DNA of 64,000 bases, taken from the NCBI RefSeq assembly GCF_000725495.1, contig NZ_JNZD01000013.1:496001-560000 (forward strand), written 5' to 3'. Numbering within the stretch: the first letter of the stretch is position 1; every line of letters starts with the position of its first letter. The notes beneath the pieces were generated by a model. That model worked only from the letters and a program-made list of their open reading frames with translations, was not told where the DNA came from and did not search any database. Shown here piece after piece: positions 28,301-36,363 of the stretch. The DNA is from Streptomyces aureus. Lineage in GTDB: Bacteria > Actinomycetota > Actinomycetes > Streptomycetales > Streptomycetaceae. Position numbers and translations under genes: made by a program.

Positions 28301-29370
28301 TTCACGTCGTCGCCGGAATGCTGCGCTGGAACGACGTCCGTATCGCCACCCAGTCGATGTTCGGGACACGCGTCGAACTGCGGCTCAACGACCCGGCCGA
28401 CTCCTCGATCGACCGCAGACTGTCGGCGACGCTGGCACCCGACGTGCCGGGCCGGGTGCTGACCGACGGAAAACTGTTCGCGCAGGTCGCTCTGCCCCGC
28501 ATCGACGACCGCCCCCACACGGAGGATCTCGCGGCCACCCTGGAGCGGACCGCCCGCACGATCCGCGCGGGCTGGCACGGCGACGTCGCCGCCCCCGTGC
28601 GGGTGCTCCCGGTGCGCCTTCCCGCGGCGAAGCTCCCCTCACCGGCCGGCGCGCCGGGGGTGGTTCCCATCGGCGTGGACCAGGACGCGCTCGCCCCGGT
28701 GCTGCTGGACCTGTTCGGGAGCGATCAGCACCTGCTCGTCCTCGGCGACAGCGAGTGCGGCAAGACCAACCTGCTGAAGCTGATCGTGCGGCAACTCGTG
28801 ACCCGGTACGGCGACGAGGAGCTGGTGTTCGGTGTCTTCGACCCGCGGCGCGGTCTGCGCGGTGTCGTCCCGGAGCCGTACCGCGGCGGTTACGCCCACA
28901 ACGCGAAGCTGGCCGCCGCCCTGGCGACAGGCATCGCGGCCGAGCTGGAGAAGCGTCTGCCGGAGACCGCGGACCCCGACGCGACCGGTGCGGATCCCTC
29001 GTTCACCGGGCCGAGGATCGTGATCCTGATCGACGACTACGACATCCTCACCACCGCCGGACAACAGCCCCTGGCCCCCTTCCTGCCGTACATCTCCTCC
29101 GCCCAGGACATCGGCCTCCACTTCGTCGTCGCCCGCCGTACCGCCGGAGCCTCCCGCGCCCTGTACGAACCGCTGCTGACCACCCTGCGCGAGACCGGCA
29201 CCGCCGCCCTCGTCATGACCGGTGACCGCTCCGAGGGGCAGCTCTTCCCCGGCCTGTACGCGTCCGCCCAGCCTCCCGGCCGCGGCACGCTCGTCCGCCG
29301 CGGCCACCACCGGCTCGTCCAGACCGCCGTCGTGGACGAAGCCGACGACGATCGGGGATCCGCTCCATGA
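25372..29370 (+). CDS. eccC: EccC, FtsK/SpoIIIE-type type VII ATPase
   Basis: A 1332-residue fused EccCa-EccCb motor. Two N-terminal transmembrane helices (about 35-85) are followed by three FtsK/SpoIIIE ATPase domains with Walker A motifs at 490-497 (GATGSGKS), 839-846 (GGPQSGKT) and 1125-1132 (GDSECGKT). Walker B acidic residues are visible as LFVVIDEFGEL, VVLLIDGFGAL and IVILIDDYDIL; the first has Asp-Glu and is the likely active ATPase. EccC binds signal sequences of Esx substrates and drives export. Full length. Its stop overlaps the next start (ATGA). Confidence 0.95.
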   Translation: MTQHLVHRPARSTRPLTAPQPRTVEPPPNLPKGKTGNAATALLPMAGVISSVVMMTVIRNSQFAALGAIVLVFALLGAAALFLSQRGKAQRTRRVQRERYLEYLEELREELGLLELEQRGRARLLNPPPEALYDLVRDPARLWERRRQDPDFLRVRIGTGNVPVQELTVGQNGAGGVLTPPDPFMLNEARALRERFATTTHFPLTVPLDRAGDVSIVGDREGVLRVAHALLVQTAVTHAPDDVAVALAVPAERLADWDWAKWLPHVLDPSGHDGPVAARRIAPDLAGLATLCRHDLRRRASYAAEVRRGLSDRGALRMTDRLLVVSDEYGETAAELQRPDTAVDLPDMGVTVLHLLEQRVHEPDQVTVRVTVDEDRITVEDLRDTSTAAQGSPDAIGVAGAAGLARMLAPLRLSAESAAEGTPVSGPVDFPGLLDIDDPAALDIDRLWAPRSERAFLRVPIGMTDRHEPVLLDLKESSELGMGPHGLCVGATGSGKSELLRTLVLALTATHSPEDLALVLVDYKGGATFAPFTGLPHVAGVITNLENQAGLVERVHSSLAGEVKRRQQVLKDAGDIADIGHYAVLRATGRPDLEALPHLFVVIDEFGELITAKPDFIDLFLSIGRIGRSIGVHLLLSSQRIEGGKLKGLDTYLSYRLGLRTFSADESRTVLDTTDAFDLPPLPGFGYLKVDTSTYERFKAGYVSGAYRSPNPHAEKDDEPLASPYPTYTTPGTESSAAAAGESAATRRETGPTVMSVMVGQLATAAPPVRRIWLPPLPDAVTLATAAGPVEAGTQGLRLARRDGALSVPLGVLDDPARQWQRPWLLDLTVAGGHTAVIGGPQSGKTTLLRTLALSLALTRTPHEVAVYGLDLVGGGLSALAGLPHVGGIAGRADHERAARTVAEVRAMLAQREEIFRAHGVDSVDHLRRLRAQGRLPQLGSTDVVLLIDGFGALRDEFADLDDAVADLLKRGGGYGIHVVAGMLRWNDVRIATQSMFGTRVELRLNDPADSSIDRRLSATLAPDVPGRVLTDGKLFAQVALPRIDDRPHTEDLAATLERTARTIRAGWHGDVAAPVRVLPVRLPAAKLPSPAGAPGVVPIGVDQDALAPVLLDLFGSDQHLLVLGDSECGKTNLLKLIVRQLVTRYGDEELVFGVFDPRRGLRGVVPEPYRGGYAHNAKLAAALATGIAAELEKRLPETADPDATGADPSFTGPRIVILIDDYDILTTAGQQPLAPFLPYISSAQDIGLHFVVARRTAGASRALYEPLLTTLRETGTAALVMTGDRSEGQLFPGLYASAQPPGRGTLVRRGHHRLVQTAVVDEADDDRGSAP

Positions 29371-30782
29371 CCAGGGACGTCATCGCCCTCACCCCGAGGA
29401 TGCCGGACCTGCGCACCCTCCTCGCCGGCCTCTACGCCGGAGGTCCCGACCTCGGTGTGAGCACCTTGGCCGACGGCGCCGTCATCCAGCTCCGCGCACC
29501 CGACGGTCGGCCGCTCGTCTCCGTCGAAGCCCCTGTCCTGGTCCAGGTCCCCGGCGAGACCACCCGCCTCCTCGGCGCGGCTCCCGGTCTCCCCGACAGC
29601 CCGGTGTGGTGGACCGAGGCCCGGGCCGCCACCGCCGTCGCGGAAGGCGGCCTGCTGGCGGGCTCCTTCGCCGGACGCCTCGCCACCGTCCTCGACGGAT
29701 CGGTCTGGCCCCCGGAGGCCGCCTCGACCGGTGTCGTGCCCCTCACCACGGACATCTCCGCGGTACCCGTGCCCGCCACCTCGGCCCCGGCGGTGGACGT
29801 CCTCACCGACAAGGCCGCCGTGGTCATCCAGGACCGCCCCCTCGTCACCATGACCAGCTGGCTCTCCGACGCCCTGCGCGGCGCGGCCGCCGACGGCCGC
29901 GCCCTTCAGATCGTCACCCCGCGTGCCACCCGCCTGACCCGGCCCGCTCTCACCGCCCTGCATGGCCACCCCAACCGCTGGGTCGTCCAGGAGGCCGACC
30001 ACGGCTTCTACGACGGCCTGTCCGGTGCCGTGCTGCACTGGAAGGGCGGCGTCTTCACCCCCGTCCTCGACGAGAACGGCGCGGCGTCGGTCGCGGACGC
30101 CTTCGCCACCACCGCCGACAGCGGGGAACGCCAGCTCGTCCTCTCCCTGCGCACCCGGCACCCCGCCGACGAGGACCTCGTCCTCGGCCGGGCGCCGGAA
30201 GCCGCCTGGCGCATCCTCACCGGTGCCCCACCCACCGGATGGAGCACCGCCGAACCCGTCAACCTTCCGTGGTCGACACGCCAGTTGACCGACCTCGCCC
30301 GCGACCGCGCGCCCCGGCCCACATTGCTCATCGCCGTCGGCCACCCGGACCGCCCGGCCATCGCGACCGTCCGCGTCACCCGCACGCCCGACGGCGTCGA
30401 GGAGGACGTCGTCCTGGCGCTCGGCTACGGCCGGGACGAGACCCCGCCCCTGGACAGGGTCGCGTCTCTCGCCGAGACCCTCTGCGCCGAGCACTCCCTG
30501 ACCAGCATGCTGACGTCGCTTCGCGCCGCCCGTCGTGATCTGACCGTTCCCCCGCGTTTCGAGGCCCCGCCCGTCCCCCACACCTTCACGCTGGGACCCG
30601 GCGAGGTCAGGGCGGTCGGCCTCGCCCACGCCCTCAGCCCGCCCCTCGGCCCCACCCCTGTCCGGCTCGGCCCACCGGCCGGCCCCGCCCTGCACTACCC
30701 GATCGGCGACGGCACCGACCCGCGCGGCTGGCACACCTTTCGCGGGCTCACCCGGCACCTGGAGCGGGGGACACCGGCGTGA
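29367..30782 (+). CDS. DUF6177-like protein of the type VII locus
   Basis: A 471-residue protein translationally coupled to eccC (ATGA overlap). It resembles the Streptomyces DUF6177 family beginning MTRDVIALTPRMPD. No transmembrane helix, ATPase motif or known catalytic motif is evident; it appears to be a mixed alpha/beta cytoplasmic protein. Similar N-termini of ESX-associated EspG-type chaperones are not apparent. Its consistent position after EccC suggests a secretion or effector-recognition accessory role, which is inference. Confidence 0.75.
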   Translation: MTRDVIALTPRMPDLRTLLAGLYAGGPDLGVSTLADGAVIQLRAPDGRPLVSVEAPVLVQVPGETTRLLGAAPGLPDSPVWWTEARAATAVAEGGLLAGSFAGRLATVLDGSVWPPEAASTGVVPLTTDISAVPVPATSAPAVDVLTDKAAVVIQDRPLVTMTSWLSDALRGAAADGRALQIVTPRATRLTRPALTALHGHPNRWVVQEADHGFYDGLSGAVLHWKGGVFTPVLDENGAASVADAFATTADSGERQLVLSLRTRHPADEDLVLGRAPEAAWRILTGAPPTGWSTAEPVNLPWSTRQLTDLARDRAPRPTLLIAVGHPDRPAIATVRVTRTPDGVEEDVVLALGYGRDETPPLDRVASLAETLCAEHSLTSMLTSLRAARRDLTVPPRFEAPPVPHTFTLGPGEVRAVGLAHALSPPLGPTPVRLGPPAGPALHYPIGDGTDPRGWHTFRGLTRHLERGTPA

Positions 30783-32797
30783 CGACGCCACGGGAGAAGG
30801 CCGACGCGATACTCGCCGAGGCCGGTCTGGAGGACGCGGGCGGCTGGGGCGCCGGCTCCGGCGCCCTCCCCGTCCGTGCGGCGCTGCGGCCGATCGCGGC
30901 GGGAGACGCCGTACCGGCCGCGGTCGTACGACTGGACGCCGTCGCTCCGTTCGCCGACACCGACACGGAGTGGTTCCGGCTGGCCACCGCGCACGGGCTG
31001 TTCGGCGAGGACGGCGGCTTCCTGGTCACGCTGGGCCACGGCGGCTGGTTCAGGGTCCGGCTCGGGGAGGATTGGCGGCTCGCGGAGGTCCTGCGGGATC
31101 AGCCTCGCTGCCCGGAGTTCATGACGCTCTCCCCGGACGGGAAGACGCTGATCGGCGTCACCACCGAGGAGTACGAGATCTGGCTCATCGTGGTCGTAGA
31201 CCTCCCCGCGCACCAGGAACGACGGGCCCTGGCACTGGCGCGGGAGGAGAGCGAGGAGGAGCGGGAAGCGGCCTGGGAGGGGCTGTTCGGCAGGCTCCGG
31301 ATCTCACGGCGGACACGCGAACGGTGGGCGATCGGACTCCTGTCCAACCCCTCGGTGCCCAAGGACCTCCAGCTCGACCTCTCGGTACGCACCGGGCGTC
31401 ACCACGGCCGCGACCTGCCCGCCGACCTGATCGAGCAACTGCTCGTCCACCCGGAATGGAACGTGCGCAGCGCCTTGGTCGACACCGGTGTCAACCAGCT
31501 GACGCCCGGCCAGTGGAGCCGCCTCGTCCTCTCCGAGGAGAACGACCGCCGCCGCTGGGCCCTGGTCAGCGTCGCCGTCGATCACCGCGCGACCTTCACC
31601 TCGGCCGCCTACGAGCGGCTCGCCGCCGATCCCGTCGCGCGTGTCCGCGCCGAGTCCGCCTCCCTGACGGGCCTGCCGGTCACCGTGGCCCGCGCCCTCC
31701 TCACCGACCCCGAGCCCCGGGTCCGACGGTCCGCCTGCCCCGCGGCCTGGCCTGACCTGGACGACGACGAGCGCCACGCGCTCCTCACCGACCCCGACCC
31801 CGGCGTCCGCACCGCCGCCCGGCGGCTGCATCACCGCGAGCATCCGGTCCCCCTCGCCGTCTTCCTGAGCGGCGACCTCGGCGACGCCATCCGCGTCGTG
31901 ACCGACTCCGTACTGGAACCGGAACTGGCCCACCACCTGTCCCGGCACCCGGATTCCGCCCTGCGCCGTGCCCTCGCCGGCAATCCTCACCTGTCCCCGG
32001 CCCTGATCGCCGTCCTGGCCGTGGACCCAGACCCCTCCGTCCGGGGCACGATCGCCCGCCGCCCGGACCTCACCGAGACCCGACGCGCCACCATCTCCTA
32101 CGACTTCGATCCCACGGTCCACCACGACACGCTCCCCTGGGTCCACGCCCTCCACGACGACCCCGAAGCCATGCGCCGCCTCTCCGCCTCGGCCCACCCG
32201 CTGATCCGCCGCTCCGTCGCCCGCGCCCGCCACCTCCCGCCGGACGTCGTGGACCGTCTCGCGCACGACGAGGACCGGGTCGTCCACCTCTTCCTCGCCG
32301 AGTCCTGCGACGACGCCCCGCCCTGGATGCTGCTCCAGGTCTGGCGCTGGTGGAACGGCAGCCTCACCGCCCCCGGCCGACCCCGTACGCACCCCCGCTT
32401 CCCGCGCACCGGCCTCCTGCGACACGCCGGCGATCCCGACCCCCGTCTACGCCAACTCGCCCTGGACGACCCGGACTCCACCCCGGAACTGGTCGACCGC
32501 CTCACCCTCGACCCGCATCACGAGGTCCGCTTCCGCGCCGCCGAAGATCCACGCCTGAGCGGCCTGGGCGCGGTCCGTCTCCTCGACGACCCCGACCCCG
32601 CCGTCCGCCGGGCCGCCGCCCGCTGCCCCCGCCTCCCCGCCCACGTCCTGGTCGCGCTCCTGCGTGACCACGACACCGCCGAGGACGCGGCCCGGAACAC
32701 GGCGATCCCGCCCGGCGTCATCCGGAGAATGGCCGAGCGGGATCGGGGCGCGCCGGAGGGAAGCACCGAGGCATCTCCCGGCCCGGACCCGGCCTGA
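30779..32797 (+). CDS. HEAT/LRV-repeat protein of the type VII locus
   Basis: A 672-residue protein coupled to the preceding gene by a GTGA overlap. The N-terminal about 145 residues form a separate alpha/beta region (FADTDTEWFRLATAHGLFG onward). The rest consists of about a dozen degenerate 22-25-residue repeats with the pattern LLxDPDPxVRRAAA, as in LRV/HEAT alpha-solenoids. Such solenoids bind proteins or nucleic acids; here a scaffold for toxin or Esx substrates is plausible. It is the last gene of the locus and is followed by a strong hairpin. Confidence 0.75.
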   Translation: MTTPREKADAILAEAGLEDAGGWGAGSGALPVRAALRPIAAGDAVPAAVVRLDAVAPFADTDTEWFRLATAHGLFGEDGGFLVTLGHGGWFRVRLGEDWRLAEVLRDQPRCPEFMTLSPDGKTLIGVTTEEYEIWLIVVVDLPAHQERRALALAREESEEEREAAWEGLFGRLRISRRTRERWAIGLLSNPSVPKDLQLDLSVRTGRHHGRDLPADLIEQLLVHPEWNVRSALVDTGVNQLTPGQWSRLVLSEENDRRRWALVSVAVDHRATFTSAAYERLAADPVARVRAESASLTGLPVTVARALLTDPEPRVRRSACPAAWPDLDDDERHALLTDPDPGVRTAARRLHHREHPVPLAVFLSGDLGDAIRVVTDSVLEPELAHHLSRHPDSALRRALAGNPHLSPALIAVLAVDPDPSVRGTIARRPDLTETRRATISYDFDPTVHHDTLPWVHALHDDPEAMRRLSASAHPLIRRSVARARHLPPDVVDRLAHDEDRVVHLFLAESCDDAPPWMLLQVWRWWNGSLTAPGRPRTHPRFPRTGLLRHAGDPDPRLRQLALDDPDSTPELVDRLTLDPHHEVRFRAAEDPRLSGLGAVRLLDDPDPAVRRAAARCPRLPAHVLVALLRDHDTAEDAARNTAIPPGVIRRMAERDRGAPEGSTEASPGPDPA

Positions 32798-32831
32798 GCG
32801 AGGTCGGGCCGACGCGACCTGGGGAAACGTG

Positions 32832-32868
32832 ACGACGCCCGGGCAGGACCTCCTGCCACGGGCGTCGT
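32832..32868. terminator. Bidirectional terminator, type VII locus and msrB
   Basis: ACGACGCCCGGGCAGGA (32832-32848) pairs with TCCTGCCACGGGCGTCGT (32851-32868) apart from one bulged base. It lies between the convergent ends of the repeat-protein gene and msrB, so it can terminate both. Confidence 0.75.
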
Positions 32869-32893
32869 GCGGTCCGGCGTCAGCCGGTGGTGG

Positions 32894-33304
32894 TCAGCTC
32901 TCGTCCGCCGGTGTCAGCCGCAGCGAGATGCTGTTGATGCAGTACCGCTGGTCCGTCGGGGTCGGGTAGCCCTCGCCCTCGAAGACATGGCCGAGGTGCG
33001 ATCCGCAGCGGGCGCAGCGCACCTCCGTGCGCACCATTCCGTGCGAGCTGTCGGCGATCAGCTCGACGGCGTCGGAGTCCTTCGGGTCGTAGAAGGACGG
33101 CCAGCCGCAGTGCGAGGCGAACTTCTCCGTGGAGGTGAAGAGTTCGGCGCCGCAGGCACGGCAGGAGTAGACGCCCTTCGTCTTGGTGTCGGTGTACTCA
33201 CCGGTGAAGGCGGGCTCGGTGCCCGCCTTGCGCAGCACCGTGTACTCGGCCGGGGTCAGCTCCGCGCGCCACTGCTCGTCCGGCTTTTCGATGTCGTACG
33301 ACAT
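32894..33304 (-). CDS. msrB: Peptide-methionine (R)-S-oxide reductase MsrB
   Basis: A 136-residue methionine-R-sulfoxide reductase that repairs oxidised proteins. Two CxxC zinc pairs are visible (CRACG and CARCG), and the C-terminal catalytic site reads QRYCINSISLRL with the resolving/catalytic Cys and Asn. The HCGWPSFY motif is typical. ATG 33304 was chosen because a GAGGGG site lies upstream and it matches family length; an in-frame TTG lies three codons earlier. It is downstream of murC on the same strand, 46 bp apart. Confidence 0.95.
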   Translation of the reverse strand: MSYDIEKPDEQWRAELTPAEYTVLRKAGTEPAFTGEYTDTKTKGVYSCRACGAELFTSTEKFASHCGWPSFYDPKDSDAVELIADSSHGMVRTEVRCARCGSHLGHVFEGEGYPTPTDQRYCINSISLRLTPADES

Positions 33305-33350
33305 GAAGCTCAACCCCTCACGTTCAAGGAGGCCCCCTGAGGGCCCACGG

Positions 33351-34739
33351 TCATTCGGCCAGGCGGGCGAGGATCTCGGGTCCGAGGTCCGTCACGTCGC
33401 CGGCGCCCATGGTGAGAACGAGATCACCGGGCTTCGTCATTCCCGCGACGACCGCGGGAACCTCGGCCTTGTCGTGGACCGGGGTCACCTCGGCACCCGC
33501 CTTCCGCGCGGCCTGGATGATCAGCTCGCTGGTGATCCCGGGGATCGGGTCCTCGCGGGCCGGGTAGATGTCCAGGACGACGGAGGAGTCCGCCAGCGAC
33601 AGGGCCTCGCCCATCTCCGTGCCCAGCTCCTGGGTGCGGGAGAACAGGTGCGGCTGGAAGACCACGAGGATGCGGCCCGAGGCCCCGGCCCGCATGGCCT
33701 CCAGGTCGGCGGTCATCTCGGTCGGGTGGTGCGCGTAGGAGTCGACGACCTGGACGCCGGCCGCCTCGCCCTTCAGCTGGAGCCGGCGCTTCACGCCGGT
33801 GTAGGAGGCGAGCGCGGGGGCCAGCTCGGCCGCGGGGATGCCGAGCGCGGCGCCCGCGGCGAGCGCCGCCACCGCGTTGTGCGCATAGTGACGGCCCGGG
33901 ACGGAGACGGTGAAGGTCAGCTCGGCGCCGTCCAGCAGGACCGTCACCTCGCTCGTGAGGCCGTGCGGGACCACGGACAGCACCCGCACGTCCGCGTCGG
34001 CGGCGTCGCCGTACGTCACGACGCGCACGGCACGGCCGGCGAGGCGGCGGGTCAGCTCGCGGGCGCCCTCGTGGTCCGCCGAGATCACCAGCGTGCCGCC
34101 CTCGGTGACCCGGTCCACGAACGTCTCGAAGGACTCGTAGATCTCTTCCATCGACGCGTAGTTGGCGTGGTGGTCGAGTTCGACGTTGAGGATGATCGCG
34201 ACCTCGGGCGCGTACTTGTGGAAGCTGCGGTCCGATTCGTCCGCCTCGGCGACGAAGATCTCGCCCGCGCCGTGCAGGGCGTTGGAACCGGGGGCGTAGA
34301 GGTCGCCGCCGATGGCGTACGAGGGGTCGAGGCCCAGCGTCGACAGGGACACGGCGAGCATCGAGGTGGTGGTCGTCTTGCCGTGGGTGCCGGCGACCGC
34401 GATCGGGCGCAGACCGTCCATCAGACGGGCCAGGGCGTCCGAACGGTGGACGACCGGGATGCCGAGCTCGGCCGCGCGGGCGAGCTCGGGGTTGTCGGCG
34501 CGGATCGCGGAGGAGACCACGACGCAGGTGGCGTCGGGAGCCAGGTGACCGGCCGCGTGCCCGATGTGGACCGTGGCGCCCAGCGAGCGCAGCGCCTCGG
34601 CGGTGGCGGACTCCTTCGCGTCACTGCCCGCGACCACGGCTCCGCGCTGCGCGAGGATCTTGGCGATGCCCGACATCCCGGCGCCGCCGATGCCGATGAA
34701 GTGCGGTCGGTCCATCGCGGTAGGAAGGCCGGGTGCCAT
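33351..34739 (-). CDS. murC: UDP-N-acetylmuramate--L-alanine ligase MurC
   Basis: A 462-residue cytoplasmic Mur ligase adding L-Ala to UDP-MurNAc in peptidoglycan synthesis. The N-terminal nucleotide-binding fold (FIGIGGAGMSGIA), the ATP loop AVAGTHGKTTTTSM, and the C-terminal domain motif VDSYAHHPTE are all present. Full family length. A GGGGAGA site precedes ATG 34739 by about 7 bp. In this genome it stands outside the main division-cell-wall cluster, next to msrB. Confidence 0.96.
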   Translation of the reverse strand: MAPGLPTAMDRPHFIGIGGAGMSGIAKILAQRGAVVAGSDAKESATAEALRSLGATVHIGHAAGHLAPDATCVVVSSAIRADNPELARAAELGIPVVHRSDALARLMDGLRPIAVAGTHGKTTTTSMLAVSLSTLGLDPSYAIGGDLYAPGSNALHGAGEIFVAEADESDRSFHKYAPEVAIILNVELDHHANYASMEEIYESFETFVDRVTEGGTLVISADHEGARELTRRLAGRAVRVVTYGDAADADVRVLSVVPHGLTSEVTVLLDGAELTFTVSVPGRHYAHNAVAALAAGAALGIPAAELAPALASYTGVKRRLQLKGEAAGVQVVDSYAHHPTEMTADLEAMRAGASGRILVVFQPHLFSRTQELGTEMGEALSLADSSVVLDIYPAREDPIPGITSELIIQAARKAGAEVTPVHDKAEVPAVVAGMTKPGDLVLTMGAGDVTDLGPEILARLAE

Positions 34740-34901
34740 GCGTGTTTCTCCCCAAGATCCGGTACGAAGGTGGGCGCGCTCTCCCGAGGGGAACGCGGGC
34801 CCAGCCTATTGGGTGCGGCGGACACCGCCTCACAAGGGACACCGCCGGACGCGCCCGGGCGAGCCCAGGGCACCCCGGGCGGGCGTCGGCGGGGCCCTCG
34901 G

Positions 34902-35375
34902 TCACGCCTTGCTGTGCGAGAACAGCTTCAGGACCGGCACACCGACCTTGTGGCGGGCCCGGGAGGCCCAGTCCCGGTGGAAGAACTCCTCCACGTAGTG
35001 GGGGTCGGTCAGCACGATGACCTCGTCGGCCTCCACCTGGTCGACCAGGCCCTTCAGCGCGTCGAGGGGGTGGTCCTCGATGAGCCGGCCCTCGGCCGTG
35101 TTGCCGGACCCGCGCAGCGCCAGCAGCGAGACCTCCAGCGCCCGCTCGCCCTGACTGGCGGCCTCCTCGCCCTCCGGTGTCTCGCCCTCGTGGGTCGCCT
35201 CGTCGATCTCGCCCATCGCGACGTCGTCGATGGCCCGCAGCAACCGGTCCGCCTGGTCGCCCCGGGGCTGGAGCAGCACATGGAAGGCGACCGTCTCGTC
35301 ACCGTGCAAGGTGGTGACGAACTCCACGTCGGCGGACGTCAGGGCCTTCTCGATCATCAATACGCTCGTGAACAC
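34902..35375 (-). CDS. Conserved actinobacterial protein, unknown function
   Basis: A 157-residue soluble protein starting at GTG 35375 with GAAGGG upstream. It has an alternating strand-helix pattern and a C-terminal block ADEVIVLTDPHYVEEFFHRDWASRARHKVGVPVLKLFSH reminiscent of the nucleotide-binding fold of universal-stress-like proteins. The Glu-rich central insert (about 60-80) is variable. Some streptomycete homologues are annotated indole-3-glycerol-phosphate synthase, but I see no TrpC motif and do not support that name. Confidence 0.75.
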   Translation of the reverse strand: MFTSVLMIEKALTSADVEFVTTLHGDETVAFHVLLQPRGDQADRLLRAIDDVAMGEIDEATHEGETPEGEEAASQGERALEVSLLALRGSGNTAEGRLIEDHPLDALKGLVDQVEADEVIVLTDPHYVEEFFHRDWASRARHKVGVPVLKLFSHSKA

Positions 35376-35516
35376 GACAGGCGCCCTTCTCGTCCGTGGG
35401 CCGTCCCGGCCCCCTGCGGAAACCATCCTGCCCCGTGACAGCACGGGTACTGCGCGAATTAGTGTGCCCGTCCGAAGAGAAACGGAATCTTTCATTCCGA
35501 CTGTCGACCGCGGCAG

Positions 35517-36326
35517 CTATTCCGACTGTCGGCCAGGGCGCCGGTACCGGCCGTACAGGAACCCGTCCTCCTCCAGCAGGGAGACCAGTTCGAAGCGCCG
35601 GGGAACCGGTACCGAAGGCCCGCCGGCGATCCGCTGGGCGTCGCCCGCGGCAAGCATCGGGGACAGCGTCACGCACATCTCGTCCAGGACGCCGGCCGCC
35701 ACGAACTGGCCGAGCAGCCGGGGCCCGCCCTCGGTCAGCAGCCGGGTGTGCCCGAGGGCGCCGAGGGCGCTCACGGCACGGGCGGGATCGACTCCGGTGC
35801 CGTCCCCCGCGACGACCACGGTCGCGCCCGCCCGCTCGGCCTCGGCGATCCGTTCCGGCGGCGCCGCGGCGCCGGTCAGGACCAGCGTGGGCACCAGGGG
35901 CGAGGTGAACAGCGGCAGCGAGAAGTCGAGGCCGAGGCTCGCCGTGACCACCGCGATCGCGGGCGCGGGGCCCTGCCCGGCGGCCTCCCGCCGGGCCGCG
36001 AAGGCCTCACGCGCGCGTGCCGGCCGGTAGCCCTCCTGCCGCACCGTCTCCGCCCCGACGACCACGACGTCCGCGAGCCCCCGCAGGACGCCGAAGATCC
36101 TCATGTCGGCGGCGTTGGAGATGGGCTGCGAGCGCCCCTCGTGCTGGGCGGCGCCGTCGAGCGTCGACACCATGTTGGCCCGGAGCCAGGGCGAGGAGAC
36201 CGCGGGGTAGGCGTACGCCTCCGCCAGTTCCCCGAGCTCCCACTCGCGCTCCGTCACATCCGTCCCGGGGGCCTCTCCAGAGGGCTGGGCAGCTGTTTCA
36301 TAGGTCACAGGGAACAGGCGTCGCAT
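35517..36326 (-). CDS. RibD C-terminal-like pyrimidine reductase family protein
   Basis: A 269-residue NADPH-dependent reductase of the RibD/dihydrofolate-reductase-like family. The motifs VVVVGAETVRQEGYRP, LLTEGGPRLLGQFVAAG and DEMCVTLSPML are characteristic of RibD C-terminal domains. It lacks the deaminase half of RibD, so a stand-alone reductase role in riboflavin-related or other pyrimidine metabolism is likely. ATG 36326 was chosen; further upstream in-frame sequence overlaps the divergent zapE promoter and looks non-coding. Confidence 0.85.
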   Translation of the reverse strand: MRRLFPVTYETAAQPSGEAPGTDVTEREWELGELAEAYAYPAVSSPWLRANMVSTLDGAAQHEGRSQPISNAADMRIFGVLRGLADVVVVGAETVRQEGYRPARAREAFAARREAAGQGPAPAIAVVTASLGLDFSLPLFTSPLVPTLVLTGAAAPPERIAEAERAGATVVVAGDGTGVDPARAVSALGALGHTRLLTEGGPRLLGQFVAAGVLDEMCVTLSPMLAAGDAQRIAGGPSVPVPRRFELVSLLEEDGFLYGRYRRPGRQSE

Positions 36327-36363
36327 GACGTGCAGTGTGGCACGGAGCATAGAGTGGGGAACC

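Noticed and set aside
34902..35375. Indole-3-glycerol-phosphate synthase
   Set aside because: This name is used for some homologues, but no TrpC barrel motif is visible and the protein is too short.
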